Positions 19,436-30,524 are shown, counted from the stretch's first letter. The stretch: 64,000 nucleotides of DNA from Anaeramoeba ignava (GCA_028826165.1 JAPDFW010000094.1:124001-188000), one strand, 5' to 3'. The notes: a model not told the origin generated them from the sequence alone. Numbers and translations are program-made.

Positions 19436-21307
19436 TTATTTTTTCATTTTGGTTTTGACCTTTGACAATATTTTTAAAATTTTAATTAAAAAATTAAACA
19501 TTTTTCTTTTTCTTTTTTCTTTTTCTTTTTCTTTTTGATTTTGATTATTAAATTTGTTAATTAATAAATCAAATAAATTTGGATTTGTTTGATTTAATTG
19601 AAAATAATCAATTCCAATTTGAATTTCATCAATAATTTCTTGTGTAATTTCAATTCCATTTTTAATTTGATTTGAATAAATCCAATATTCAAATATTTGA
19701 AATGATTTATTACTTAATTCACTATAATCTGTAACTTTATTTGATTTATCTTCAGTTACAGATAAAAACATTCCTCGATATAATTCACTTCTCATTATTA
19801 ATATTAATTTTGGAAATTTATATTGTTTTTCTTTTCTTCCAATTATAAAATCTTTTTCGTTTTCATTTAAATAAATTCTTTTAATTGTTTCTTCAATTTT
19901 TTCATTGGAATTTATAATTTCTTTAATTTCAAAATATAATTTTGGATTTATTTTGGAATTATTTGAATAAATCATTTCAAATATTTGATTTGATTCTTTA
20001 ATTGATTTTTTTGAAATAATTTCTTGAAGTTTTTCAATTTGATTTTGATTTTGATTTAATCTATATTTCAATATTAATTTATGAGCTTCAATTATTTCTC
20101 CATTTTTGGTTTTAAATGAAATATCACAAAATTCTTTTCTTCGAAATAATTTTATCAAATCTTCTTCAAGATTAGAAAAAGAAAGAGGAGAATAATAAAG
20201 AAATGAATTATGATTTCCACAAGAAATATGATAATTGGAAATATTTTCATTAAATCTTAATTTAGGAAATTCAATTTGAATTGGAATTAAATGAGTATTT
20301 GTATCTTCAATTCCTAATTGACCATATTCATTATATCCAAATACTATTAATTTTGAATTGGAAGTTAAAATCAAAGTATGATCTCTTCCAAAAGAAAAAT
20401 CAAGAATATTATCATTATCTTCAAATAAAGATGATTTGATTTCAGTAAATTCATAAGTATTTTGATATTTGCCAAGTCCATTATATGAATATTCTCCACA
20501 TGAATAAAGTTTTCTTTTTGTATTTTGATTTTTATCTTCTTCTTCAATCAACATTATTGAATGGAATGCACAATGAATATCAATTATTTTACCTTTTGGA
20601 ATATTTTGGATTTTGGTTAATTTTTTGATGATTATTTCTTTTCTTGATATTCCTAATCCAAGTTGACCATATTTATTATATCCGCATCCAAATAATTCTT
20701 GATTTGAATTTAAAAGAAAAATATGATTTGAAATTCCTGAAAATATTTTAGAAACATTTTTCATCATTAAAATTGGTTTTTCTGTTTTTTCAAATGGTTT
20801 AGAATCAAAACCAAGTTGACTCAAACGATTTGAACCAATTCCATAAACATTTTGATTTGAAGTTAATAAGTAAATTGAATAAGCTCCAGAAACAATATCT
20901 TGAATTATTCTATCATTTGTATCTTTAATTAATGATGAAATATTGATAAATTCTTTTGGATTTTTTGGATTAATATTTTTTCCTTTGGCAAATACATTTC
21001 CTTCTATTGTTAAAATAGCTTCATTGAGATAACCAACAGTTACTTTTTGAATATTTTCTTCAATTTGGATTTTTTCAGGATTTTGTTTTGAATCACTTTC
21101 TCTTAAATATTCTATTGCTTTTCCATTTTTAAAAAGGAAAATTGTTGAATAATCTCCTGATGAAATTTGTTTAATTTGTTTTTCATTTTCATTTTCATTT
21201 TCATTTTCATTTTCAAATTTAAATTGAATTGGTTTTGTTATTATATTTGGTTCATTTTGGATAAGTTTTGGATTTTGATTTCTTCCAAAAAATATAATTT
21301 CATTCAT
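19436..21307 (-). CDS. RCC1-repeat/BTB protein, paralogue A
   Basis: Single exon, 623 residues. N-terminal half: RCC1-type beta-propeller blades (QNVYGIGSNRLSQLGFD, ELFGCGYNKYGQLGLG, KRKLYSCGEYSYNGLGK, SKLIVFGYNEYGQLGIED), each with the G-x-N/Y...QLG pattern. C-terminal half: two BTB/POZ-like segments, one at CDISFKTKNGEIIEAHKLIL and one at FPKLILIMRSELYRGMFL followed by NKSFQIFEYWIYSNQ. Such proteins usually act as cullin-3 adaptors or scaffolds, and two RBX1 genes lie 5 kb away, but a functional link is only inference. The (GAAAAT)n tract after residue 30 encodes five Glu-Asn pairs. Unlike its sisters the C-terminus continues past FNNQN into a Lys-rich tail ending TKMKK, because the stop was lost into a CAAAAAGAAAAAG repeat. 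Confidence 0.82.
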   Translation of the reverse strand: MNEIIFFGRNQNPKLIQNEPNIITKPIQFKFENENENENENEKQIKQISSGDYSTIFLFKNGKAIEYLRESDSKQNPEKIQIEENIQKVTVGYLNEAILTIEGNVFAKGKNINPKNPKEFINISSLIKDTNDRIIQDIVSGAYSIYLLTSNQNVYGIGSNRLSQLGFDSKPFEKTEKPILMMKNVSKIFSGISNHIFLLNSNQELFGCGYNKYGQLGLGISRKEIIIKKLTKIQNIPKGKIIDIHCAFHSIMLIEEEDKNQNTKRKLYSCGEYSYNGLGKYQNTYEFTEIKSSLFEDNDNILDFSFGRDHTLILTSNSKLIVFGYNEYGQLGIEDTNTHLIPIQIEFPKLRFNENISNYHISCGNHNSFLYYSPLSFSNLEEDLIKLFRRKEFCDISFKTKNGEIIEAHKLILKYRLNQNQNQIEKLQEIISKKSIKESNQIFEMIYSNNSKINPKLYFEIKEIINSNEKIEETIKRIYLNENEKDFIIGRKEKQYKFPKLILIMRSELYRGMFLSVTEDKSNKVTDYSELSNKSFQIFEYWIYSNQIKNGIEITQEIIDEIQIGIDYFQLNQTNPNLFDLLINKFNNQNQKEKEKEKRKRKMFNFLIKILKILSKVKTKMKK

Positions 21308-21382
21308 TTTTGAAAAGAAAAAAAATGAAAAAAATGATTTTTAATTTTAATTTTGATTTTAATTTTAATTTTAATTTTGATT

Positions 21383-23200
21383 TTAATTTTGATTATTAAA
21401 TTTCTTAATTAATAAATCAAATAAATTTGGATTTGTTTGATTTAATTGAAAATAATCAATTCCAATTTTAATTTCTTCAATGATTTCTTGTGTAATTTCA
21501 ATTCCATCTTTAATTTGATTTGAATAAATCCAATATTCAAATATTTGAAATGAATTATTACTTAATTCACTATAATCTGTAACTTTATTAGATTTATCTT
21601 CAGTTACAGATAAAAACATTCCTCGATATAATTCACTTCTCATTATTAATATTAATTTTGGAAATTTATATTGTTTTTCTTTTCTTTCAATTATAAAATC
21701 TTTTTCGTTTTCATTTTCATTTTCATTTAAATAAATTCTTTTCATTGTTTCTTCAATTTTTTCATTTAAATTTATAATTTCTTTAATTTCAAAATATAAT
21801 TTTTGATTTATTTTGGAATTATTTGAATAAATCATTTCAAATATTTCATTTGATTCTTTAATTGATTTATTTGAAATAATTTCTTGAAGTTTTTCAATTT
21901 GATTTTGATTTTGATTTAATCTATATTTCAATATTAATTTATGAGCTGAGATTATTTCTCCATTTTTGGTTTTAAATGAAATATTACAAAATTCTTTTCT
22001 TCTAAATAATTTTATCAAATCTTCTTCAAGATTGGAAAAAGAAGAAAGAGAATAATAAAGAAATGAATTATCATATCCACAAGAAAGATGATAATTGGAA
22101 ATATTTTCATTAAATCTTAATTTAGGAAGTTCAATTTGAATTGGAATTAATTGATCTTTTGTATCTCCAGTTCCTAATTGACCATATTCATTATATCCAA
22201 ATACTATCAATTTTGATTTGGAAGTTAAAATCAAAGTATGAGCATTTCCAACAGAAAAATCAAGAATATTATCATCATTTTCAAATAAAGATAATTTGAT
22301 TTCAGTAAATTCATAAGTATTTTCTCTGTATTTTTTACCAAGTCCATTATTTTGATAATATCCACATGAATAAAGTTTTCTTTTTGGATTTTGATTTTCA
22401 TTTTCAATCAATATTATTGAATGAATACTTCCACATTGAATATCAATTATTTTACCTTTTGAAATATTTTGGATTTTGGTTAATTTTTGGATTTTTGTTT
22501 CTTCTCTTCTTGATTCTCCTAATCCAAGTTGACCATATCTATTATATCCGCATCCAAATAATTCTTGATTTGAATTTAAAAGAATAACATGTTCAGAAGT
22601 ATTTCCTGAAAATATTTTAGAAACATTTTTCATCATTAAAATTGGTTTTTCTGTTTCATTAAGTGTTTCATAATCAAAACCAAGTTGACAATATTCATTT
22701 GAACCAATTCCATAAACATTTTGATTTGAAGTTAATAAGTAAATTGAATAAGCTCCAGAAACAACATCTTGAATTATTCTATCATTTTTATCTTTAATTA
22801 ATGATGAAATATTGATAAATTCATTTGGATTATTTGGATTAATATCTTTTCCTTTTGCAAATACATTTCCTTCTTTTGTTAAAATAGCTTCATTATGAAC
22901 ACCAACAGTTACTTTTTGAATATTTTCTTCAATTTGAATTTTTACAGGATTTTGATTTGAATCACTTTCTCTTAAATATTCTATTGCTTTTCCATTTTTA
23001 AAAAGGAAAATTGTTGAAAAGAAACCTGTTGCAATTTGTTTAATTTGTTTTTCATTTTCATTTTCATTTTCATTTTCATTTTCATTTTCATTTTCATTTT
23101 CATTTTCAAATTTAAATTGAATTGGTTTTGTTATTATATTTGATTCATTTTTTATAAGAATTGGATTTTGATTTCTTCCAAAAAATATAATTTCATTCAT
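21383..23200 (-). CDS. RCC1-repeat/BTB protein, paralogue B
   Basis: Single exon, 605 residues, with the same blade and double-BTB layout as its neighbours. The (GAAAAT)n tract is the longest of the four (nine Glu-Asn pairs). A second Glu-Asn expansion lies between the BTB segments (LNENENENEKDF). Differences cluster on the propeller loops (for example SNEYCQLGFDYETLNE, KKYRENTYEF), while the C-terminal 250 residues are nearly invariant, which suggests recent duplication or gene conversion of the BTB half. It ends FNNQN followed by TTAAAA-type repeats. The start is preceded on the coding strand by TCATTTTTTT-type sequence shared by all four copies. Confidence 0.82.
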   Translation of the reverse strand: MNEIIFFGRNQNPILIKNESNIITKPIQFKFENENENENENENENENENEKQIKQIATGFFSTIFLFKNGKAIEYLRESDSNQNPVKIQIEENIQKVTVGVHNEAILTKEGNVFAKGKDINPNNPNEFINISSLIKDKNDRIIQDVVSGAYSIYLLTSNQNVYGIGSNEYCQLGFDYETLNETEKPILMMKNVSKIFSGNTSEHVILLNSNQELFGCGYNRYGQLGLGESRREETKIQKLTKIQNISKGKIIDIQCGSIHSIILIENENQNPKRKLYSCGYYQNNGLGKKYRENTYEFTEIKLSLFENDDNILDFSVGNAHTLILTSKSKLIVFGYNEYGQLGTGDTKDQLIPIQIELPKLRFNENISNYHLSCGYDNSFLYYSLSSFSNLEEDLIKLFRRKEFCNISFKTKNGEIISAHKLILKYRLNQNQNQIEKLQEIISNKSIKESNEIFEMIYSNNSKINQKLYFEIKEIINLNEKIEETMKRIYLNENENENEKDFIIERKEKQYKFPKLILIMRSELYRGMFLSVTEDKSNKVTDYSELSNNSFQIFEYWIYSNQIKDGIEITQEIIEEIKIGIDYFQLNQTNPNLFDLLIKKFNNQN

Positions 23201-23445
23201 TTTTGAAAAGTAAAAAAAATGAAAAAAATGATTTTTAGATTTTTAATTTTAATTTTTAATTTAATTTTAATTTTAATTTTAATTTTAATTTTAATTTTAA
23301 TTTTAATTTTAATTTTGATTTTAATTTTAATTTTAATTTTAATTTTAATTTTAATTTTAATTTTAATTTTAATTTTAATTTTAATTTTAATTTTAATTTT
23401 AATTTTAATTTTAATTTTAATTTTGATTATTAAATTTGTTAATTA
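23201..23445. repeat. (AATTTT)n spacer between RCC1-BTB paralogues B and C
   Basis: Hexameric AATTTT run with rare GATTTT variants, starting just upstream of the paralogue B start and running into the 3' end of paralogue C. The plus-strand ORF of Ile-Leu repeats it contains is a repeat artefact. Confidence 0.85.
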
Positions 23446-25225
23446 ATAAATCAAATAAATTTGGATTTGTTTGATTTAATTGAAAATAATCAATTCCAAT
23501 TTTAATTTCTTCAATGATTTCTTGTGTAATTTCAATTTCATCTTTAATTTGATTTGAATAAATCCAATATTCAAATATTTGAAATGATTTATTACTTAAT
23601 TCACTATAATCTGTAACTTTATTAGAAGTATCTTCTGTTACAGATAAAAACATTCCTCGATATAATTCACTTCTCATTATTAATATTAATTTTGGAAATT
23701 TATATTGTTTTTCTTTTCTTTCAATTATAAAATCTTTTTCATTTTCATTTAAATAAATTCTTTTCATTGTTTCTTCAATTTTTTCATTTGAATTTATAAT
23801 TTCTTTAATTTCAGAATATAATTTTGGATTTATTTTGGAATTGTTTGAATAAATCATTTCAAATATTTGATTTGATTCTTTAATTGATTTATTTGAAATA
23901 ATTTCTTGAAGTTTTTCAATTTCATTTTCATTTTGATTTAATCTATATTTCAATATTAATTTATGAGCTTCAATTATTTCTCCATTTTTGGTTTTAAATG
24001 AAATATTACAAAATTCTTTTCTTCTAAATAATTTTATCAAATCTTCTTCAAGATTGGAAAAAGAAAGAGGAGAATAATAAAGAAATGAATTCCAAATTCC
24101 ACAAGAAACATGATAATTAGAAATATCTTCATTAAATCTTAATTTAGGAAGTTCAATTTGAATAGGAATTGAATGAAAAAAATCTATAACTCCAATTCCT
24201 AATTGGCCATATTCATTATTTCCAAATCCTATCAATTTCGAATTATTTGTTAAAATTAAAGTATGATAACGACCAACAGAAAAATCAAGAATATTATCAT
24301 TTTCAAATAAAGATGATTTGATTTCAGTAAATTCATAAGTATTTTGATTTTTGCCAAGTCCATTATTTTGATAATATCCACATGAATAAAGTTTTCTTTT
24401 TGGATTTTGATTTTGATTTTGATTTTGATTTTCATTTTCATTTTCAATCAATATTATTGAATGAATACTTCCACATTGAATATCAATTATTTTACCTTTT
24501 GAAATATTTTGGATTTTGGTTAATTTTTGGATTTTTGTTTCTTCTCTTCTTGATTCTCCTAATCCAAGTTGACCATATCTATTATATCCGCATCCAAATA
24601 ATTCTTGATTTGAATTTAAAAGAATAACACCTCTTGATGAATTCCCTGAAAATATTTTAGAAACATTTTTCATCATTAAAATTGGTTTTTCTGTTTTTTC
24701 AAATGGTTTAGAATCAACTCCAAATTGACCTGAATAATTTGAACCAATTCCATAAACATTTTGATTTGAAGTTAATAAATAAATTGAATAAACTCCAGAA
24801 ACAATATCTTGAATTATTCTATCATTTGTATCTTTAATTAATGATGAAATATTGATAAATTCATTTGGATTTTTTGAATTAATATCTTTTCCTTTGGCAA
24901 ATACATTTCCTTCTATTGTTAAAATAGCTTCATTATGAACACTAACAGTTACTTTTTCAATATTTTCAATTTCGATTTTTTGAAGATTTTTATTTGAATC
25001 ACTTTCTCTTAAATATTCTATTGCTTTTCCATTTTCAAAAAGGAAAATTGTTGAAAAAGTTCCTGATGAAATTTGTTTAATTTGTTTTTCATTTTCATTT
25101 TCATTTTCATTTTCATTTTCATTTTCATTTTCAAATTTAAATTGAATTGGTTTTGTTATTATATTTGGTTCATTTTTGATAAATTTTGGATTTTGATTTC
25201 TTCCAAAAAATATAATTTCATTCAT
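23417..25225 (-). CDS. RCC1-repeat/BTB protein, paralogue C
   Basis: Single exon, 602 residues. Seven Glu-Asn pairs in the N-terminal tract, and a private Asn-Gln expansion in the third blade ([20 protein letters not shown]). The blade sequences SNYSGQFGVDSKP and GFGNNEYGQLGIGVIDFFHS differ from the sisters, the latter with a short insertion. The C-terminal half is nearly the same as B and D. It shares a long third-blade stretch with B (ESRREETKIQKLTKIQNISK), so C and B look like the most recent pair in that region. Confidence 0.82.
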   Translation of the reverse strand: MNEIIFFGRNQNPKFIKNEPNIITKPIQFKFENENENENENENENEKQIKQISSGTFSTIFLFENGKAIEYLRESDSNKNLQKIEIENIEKVTVSVHNEAILTIEGNVFAKGKDINSKNPNEFINISSLIKDTNDRIIQDIVSGVYSIYLLTSNQNVYGIGSNYSGQFGVDSKPFEKTEKPILMMKNVSKIFSGNSSRGVILLNSNQELFGCGYNRYGQLGLGESRREETKIQKLTKIQNISKGKIIDIQCGSIHSIILIENENENQNQNQNQNPKRKLYSCGYYQNNGLGKNQNTYEFTEIKSSLFENDNILDFSVGRYHTLILTNNSKLIGFGNNEYGQLGIGVIDFFHSIPIQIELPKLRFNEDISNYHVSCGIWNSFLYYSPLSFSNLEEDLIKLFRRKEFCNISFKTKNGEIIEAHKLILKYRLNQNENEIEKLQEIISNKSIKESNQIFEMIYSNNSKINPKLYSEIKEIINSNEKIEETMKRIYLNENEKDFIIERKEKQYKFPKLILIMRSELYRGMFLSVTEDTSNKVTDYSELSNKSFQIFEYWIYSNQIKDEIEITQEIIEEIKIGIDYFQLNQTNPNLFDLLINKFNNQN

Positions 25226-25792
25226 TTTTGAAAATGAAAAAAATGAAAAAAATGAATTTAATTTTTGAATTTTAATTTTAATTTTGATTTTAATTTTGAT
25301 TTTAATTTTAATTTTAATTTTAATTTTAATTTTAATTTTAATTTTGATTTTAATTTTAATTTTAATTTTAATTATGATTTTAATTTTAATTTTAATTTTA
25401 ATTTTGATTTTGATTTTAATTTTAATTTTAATTTTAATTTTAATATTAATTTTAATTTTAATTTTAATTTTAATTTTAATTTTAATTATGATTTTAATTT
25501 TGATTTTAATTTGAATTTTAATTTTAATTTTAATTTTAATTTTAATTTTAATTTTAATTTTAATTTTAATTTTAATTTTAATTTTGATTTTAATTTGAAT
25601 TTTAATTTTAATTTTAATTTTTAATTTTAATTTTAATTTTAATTTTAATTTTAATTTTAATTTTAATTTTAATTTTAATTTTAATTTTTAAATTTTAATT
25701 TTAATTTTAATTTTAATTTTAATTTTAATTTTAATTTAAATTTTAATTTTAAATTTAGATTTTAATTTTAATTTTAATTTTGATTATTAAAT
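25226..25792. repeat. (AATTTT)n spacer between RCC1-BTB paralogues C and D
   Basis: About 530 bp of TTTTAA hexamers with GATTTT, AATATT and AATTATG variants. It is the same motif as the B/C spacer but longer. The overlapping plus-strand ORFs of Asn-Phe and Ile-Leu repeats are artefacts. Confidence 0.85.
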
Positions 25793-27547
25793 TTAATTTT
25801 TAAATTTATTAATTAATAAATCAAATAAATTTGGATTTGTTTGATTTAATTGAAAATAATCAATTCCCCTTTCTAATTCTTTAATAATTTCTTGTGTAAT
25901 TTGAATTTCATCTTTAATTTGATTTGAATAAATCCAATATTCAAATATTTGAAATGATTTATTACTTAATCCACTATAATCTGTAACTTTATTAGATTTA
26001 TCTTCTGTTACAGATAAAAACATTCCTCGATATAATTCACTTCTCATTATTAATATTAATTTGGGAAATTTATATTGTTTTTCTTTTCTTTCAATTATAA
26101 AATCATTTTCATTTTCATTTAAATAAATTCTTTTCATTGTTTCTTCAATTTTTTCATTTGAATTTATAATTTCTTTAATTTCAAAATATTTTGGATTTAT
26201 TATTCTATTTGAATAAATCATTTCAAATATTTGATTTGATTCCTTAATTGATTTTTTTGAAATAATTTCTTGAAGTTTTTCAATTTGATTTTGATTTTGA
26301 TTTAATCTATATTTCAATATTAATTTATGAGCTGAGATTATTTCTCCATTTTTGGTTTTAAATGAAATATCACAAAATTCTTTTCTTCTAAATAATTTTA
26401 TCAAATCTTCTTCAAGATTAGAAAAAGAAAGAGAATAATAAAGAAATGAATTATCATATCCACAAGAAATATGATAATTGGAAATATTTTCATTAAATAT
26501 TAATTTAGGAAGCTCAATTTGAATTGGAATTAATTGATCATTTATATCTCCAGTTCCTAATTGACCATATTCATTATATCCAAATACTATCAATTTTGAT
26601 TTGGAAGTTAAAATCAAAGTATGAGCATTTCCAACAGAAAAATCAATAATATTATCATTTTCAAATAAAGATGATTTGATTTCAGTAAATTCATAAGTAT
26701 TTTCTCTGTATTTTTTGCCAAGTCCATTATTTTGATGATATCCACATGAATAAAGTTTTCTTTTTGGATTTTCATTTTCATTTTCAATCAATATTATTGA
26801 ATGAATACTTCCACATTGAATATCAATTATTTTACCTTTTGAAATATTTTGGATTTTGGTTAATTTTTGGATTTTTGTTTCTTTTCTTGATATTCCTAAT
26901 CCAAGTTGACCATATCTATTAGCACCGCATACAAATAATTCTTGATTTGAATTTAAAAGAAAAATATGTTCAGAAGCATTTCCTGAAAATATTTTAGAAA
27001 CATTTTTCATTATTAAAATTGGTTTTTGTGTTTTTGGAAGTGTTCTAGAATCAAAACCAAGTTGACCTGAATAATTTGAACCAATTCCATAAACATTTTG
27101 ATTTGAAGTTAATAAATAAATTGAATAAGCTCCAGAAACAATATCTTCAATTATTCTATCATTTTTATCTTTAATTAATGATGAAATATTGATAAATTCA
27201 TTTGAATTATTTGGATTGTTATTTTTTCTTTTGGCAAATACATTTCCTTCTTTTGTTAAAATAGCTTGATTATGAACACCAACAGTTACTTTTTGAATAT
27301 TTTCTTCAATTTGGATTTTTACAGGATTTTGTTTTGAATAATTTTCATTTAAATATTCTATTGCTTTTCCATTTTTAAAAAGGAAAATTGTTGATAAATA
27401 ACTTGATGAAATTTGTTTAATTTGTTTTTCATTTTCATTTTCATTTTCATTTTCAAATTTAAATTGAATTGGTTTTGTTATTATATTTGGTTCATTTTTT
27501 ATAAGTTTTGGATTTTGATTTGAACCAAAAAATATAATTTCATTCAT
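25793..27547 (-). CDS. RCC1-repeat/BTB protein, paralogue D
   Basis: Single exon, 584 residues, the shortest copy. Four Glu-Asn pairs. The opening is MNEIIFFGSNQ where the other copies have MNEIIFFGRNQ. The C-terminus stops at NKFKN, losing the NQN tail. Several propeller substitutions (QELFVCGANRYGQLG, AKRKNNNPNNSNEF) and a shortened first BTB segment (SNRIINPKYFEIKE) make it the most divergent member. It is the 5'-most gene of the array, facing ERGIC3 across a 774-bp repeat-filled gap. Confidence 0.82.
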   Translation of the reverse strand: MNEIIFFGSNQNPKLIKNEPNIITKPIQFKFENENENENEKQIKQISSSYLSTIFLFKNGKAIEYLNENYSKQNPVKIQIEENIQKVTVGVHNQAILTKEGNVFAKRKNNNPNNSNEFINISSLIKDKNDRIIEDIVSGAYSIYLLTSNQNVYGIGSNYSGQLGFDSRTLPKTQKPILIMKNVSKIFSGNASEHIFLLNSNQELFVCGANRYGQLGLGISRKETKIQKLTKIQNISKGKIIDIQCGSIHSIILIENENENPKRKLYSCGYHQNNGLGKKYRENTYEFTEIKSSLFENDNIIDFSVGNAHTLILTSKSKLIVFGYNEYGQLGTGDINDQLIPIQIELPKLIFNENISNYHISCGYDNSFLYYSLSFSNLEEDLIKLFRRKEFCDISFKTKNGEIISAHKLILKYRLNQNQNQIEKLQEIISKKSIKESNQIFEMIYSNRIINPKYFEIKEIINSNEKIEETMKRIYLNENENDFIIERKEKQYKFPKLILIMRSELYRGMFLSVTEDKSNKVTDYSGLSNKSFQIFEYWIYSNQIKDEIQITQEIIKELERGIDYFQLNQTNPNLFDLLINKFKN

Positions 27548-27639
27548 TTTTGAAAAAGAAAAAAAATGAAAAAAAATGATTTTAATTTTAATTTTAATTT
27601 TTAATTTAATTTTAATTTTGGATTTTAATTTTGATTTTG

Positions 27640-28265
27640 ATTTATTATTTTAAATAAATTTCCAAATTAAATATTAAATTAAATCTATTCTTATTTTTTA
27701 TATTTTTATATTAAATATTTAAATAATAAAATATTTAAATTTAAAACATTAAATTATTATTTTAAACATGGAATTAAATATTAAATTATATTTTTAAATT
27801 AATTTATAAATTAAATATTAAATTAAATCTATTTCCATTTTTTATATTTTTATGTTAAATATTTAAATAATAAAATATTTAAATCTAAAACATTAAATTA
27901 TTATTTTAATAATGAAATTAAATATTAAATTATTATTTTAAATAAATTTCCAAATTAAATATTAAATCAAATCTATTCTCATTTTTATATTTATATGTTA
28001 AATATTTAAATAATAAAATATTTAAATTTAAAACATTAAATTATTATTTTAAACATGGAATTAAATATTAAATTATATTTTTAAATAAATTTATAAATTG
28101 AATATTAAATTAAATCTATTTTCATTTTTTATATTTTTATGTTAAATATTTAAATAATAAAATATTTAAATCTAAAACATTAAATTATTATTTTAATAAT
28201 AAAATTAAATATTAAATTATTATTTTAAATTAATTTATAAATTAAATATTAAATTAAATCTATTT
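27640..28265. repeat. Intergenic tandem array, about 143-bp unit, four copies
   Basis: The word CTATT(C/T)(T/C)(T/C)ATTTTT recurs at about 27687, 27827, 27972, 28116 and 28259, giving periods of 140-145. Units share AAATATTTAAATAATAAAATATTT and alternating ACATGGAATT or TAATGAAATT words. It separates the RCC1-BTB array from ERGIC3. No ORF. Confidence 0.75.
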
Positions 28266-28321
28266 TCATTTTTTCATTTTTTTCATTTTTTCATTTTTTT
28301 CCTTTTGTTATTTTAGTTTCT

Positions 28322-30524
28322 ATGAAAAATTTTCCATCAATTATTAAAAAATTTGATGCTTATCCCAAAACAGATGAAGAATTCCGAATAAAAACATTTA
28401 GTGGAGCAATTGGTAAAATAATAAAATTTAACAAAAAAAAAATCTAAAAAAAAAATTTATTTCTTTTTTTAAATTAAAATAAAAATTAAAATTAAAATTA
28501 AAATAAAAATTAAAATTAAAATTAAGTTTCAATTATTTCTGGAGCAATTATGTTAATTTTATTTATCAATGAAATGGTTTTTTATTTAACACCTGAAGTT
28601 AAACAAGAACTTTATGTAGATCTTTCAAAAGGAGGAAAAATGGAAATAAATTTAAATATAACTTTTCCAGAAATTCCTTGTGATTGTATTTACTTTTATA
28701 ACATTTTAATCATTTATCTTTCAAGAATTAAAATTAAAATTAAAATTAGAATTAAAATTTAGAATTAAGATTAGAATTCATTTATAGAATTAAAATTAAA
28801 ATTAAAATTATTAATATTAAAATTAAAATTAAAATTAAAATTAAAATTAAAATTAAAATTAAAATTAAAATTAAAATTATTAAAATTAAATTAAAATTAA
28901 AATTAAAAATTAAAATTAAAAATTAAAATTAATATTAAAATTAAAATTAAAATTAAAATTAAAATTAATATTTAGAATTAAAATTAAAATTAAAATTAAA
29001 ATTAGAATTAAAATTAAAATTAAAATTAAAATAAAAATTAAAATTAAAATTAAAATTAAAATTATTAATATTAAAATTAAAATTAAAATTAATATTAAAA
29101 TTAAAATTATTAATATTAAAATTAAAATTAAAATTAAAATTAAAATTAAAATTAAAATTAAAAATTAAAATTAAAATTAAAATTAAAATTAAAATTAAGA
29201 TTTACATGTTGATGTACTTGATAGTTCTGGTGAAAGACAACTTGATGTAAATCAAAATTTAGATTTTCAACCAATTCAACAAACTTATTATGGTTATGAA
29301 AAAGGTAATAAATTTTCAAAAATAAAAATATAAAAATAAATATAAATTATTGATTAAAAAAAAATTAAAAAATTTTCCCAAATTCGAAAAATAGTTGAAC
29401 CAGAAAAAGATGATCGTTGTTTATCTTGTTATGGAGCAAAAGAGGGATGTTGTAATACTTGTGATAGTGTTAAAGCAGCATATTTTCAAAGAGGATGGTT
29501 ATTTGATCCAAAAAAAATTTCGCAAGTTTGAATTGAATTTAAATAACAAAATTTTATTCCAACTTTTTTGACATTTTTTTTCCGTTATTTTTTTTTGACA
29601 TTTTTTTTTAATCAATAATTTATTAGTGTCAAAAAAAGAATGAAATTCCTGCAAATTCTCCAGATGTTAACTATGGTTGTGAAATTTCAGGAAAACTTAT
29701 TGTTAATAAAGTTCATGGAAATTTTCATGTTGGATTAGGAAAAAGTTTCCAAAGTGGAAATCAACATTATCATGATTTTACTTTTGAATCTCTTCATCGT
29801 ATTAATTTATCTCATATAGTTCATACACTTTCTTTTGGAAATCCTTATCCAGGAATTATTAATCCATTAGATGGAACTTATTCTATACAAACATTTGATG
29901 GTATTAAAATCAATTAATTTAAAATTTATTTAAAATTTATTTAAAATTTATTTAAAATTTATTTAAAATTAAAAATCAAAATTAAAATTAAAATTAAAAT
30001 TAAAATTAAAATTAAAATTAAAATTTAAAATTTAAAATTAAAATTAAAATTAAAATTAAAATTAAAATTAAAATTAAAATTAAAATTAAAATTAAAATAA
30101 AAATTAAAATCAAAATTAAAATAAAAATTAAAATCGGAAAAAAATTAAAATCGGAAAAAAATTTTTTTAAATAAAAGGATCAATGATGTTTCAAAATTTT
30201 ATTACAGTTGTTCCTACTATTTATCAACCTACTTCTGGAGATCGAATTTTAACAAATCAATATTCAGTTTATGATTATTCAAGAGAAATTTACAAAGATT
30301 CAAATAATGGATTACCAGGAGTTTTTTTCTTTTTTGATTTTTCACCAATTGTTGTTCATTTACAAGAACAAAATAAAAGTTTTTTTCATTTTTTAACTCA
30401 ACTTTGTGCAATTATTGGTGGTGTTTTTACTGTTTCATCTTTAATTGATTCAGCAATTTATCGATGGTCACTTTTTAAAAAAAAAAGATCAACTAATTCA
30501 GATTTGCCAATTAAAAACAAATAA
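28322..30524 (+). CDS. ERGIC3: ERGIC3/Erv46-type COPII cargo receptor
   Basis: Membrane protein cycling between ER and Golgi, partner of Erv41/ERGIC2 in ER protein retrieval. Exons 28322-28412, 28527-28685, 29200-29304, 29395-29525, 29627-29900 and 30178-30524 give 368 residues with consistent phases. The N-terminus KKFDAYPKTDEEFRIKTFSGA is the family hallmark, followed by TM1 (SIISGAIMLILFINEMVFYL). The lumenal part includes PELYVDLSKG-like and PCDYLHVDVLDSSGERQLDV stretches, the Cys cluster CLSCYGAKEGCCNTCDSV, GNFHVGLGKSFQ and SFGNPYPGIINPLDG. TM2 is at FFHFLTQLCAIIGGVFTVSSLIDSAIY. The tail is Lys-rich (FKKKRSTNS...KNK) and could serve COPI retrieval. Intron 2 (514 bp) and intron 5 are AAAATT microsatellites. 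Confidence 0.93.
28686..29199 (+). repeat. (AAAATT)n microsatellite in ERGIC3 intron 2
   Basis: TTAAAA hexamers with occasional TTAATA and TTAGAA variants, bounded by GTATTT and AATTAAG. Confidence 0.85.
29930..30177 (+). repeat. (TTTAAAA)/(AAAATT)n repeat in ERGIC3 intron 5
   Basis: A few TTTATTTAAAA units followed by TTAAAA hexamers up to the AAAAG acceptor before the last exon. Confidence 0.8.

Noticed and set aside
25265..25624. Overlapping plus-strand ORFs of Asn-Phe and Ile-Leu repeats
   Set aside because: They are reading frames of the AATTTT hexamer spacer between RCC1-BTB paralogues.
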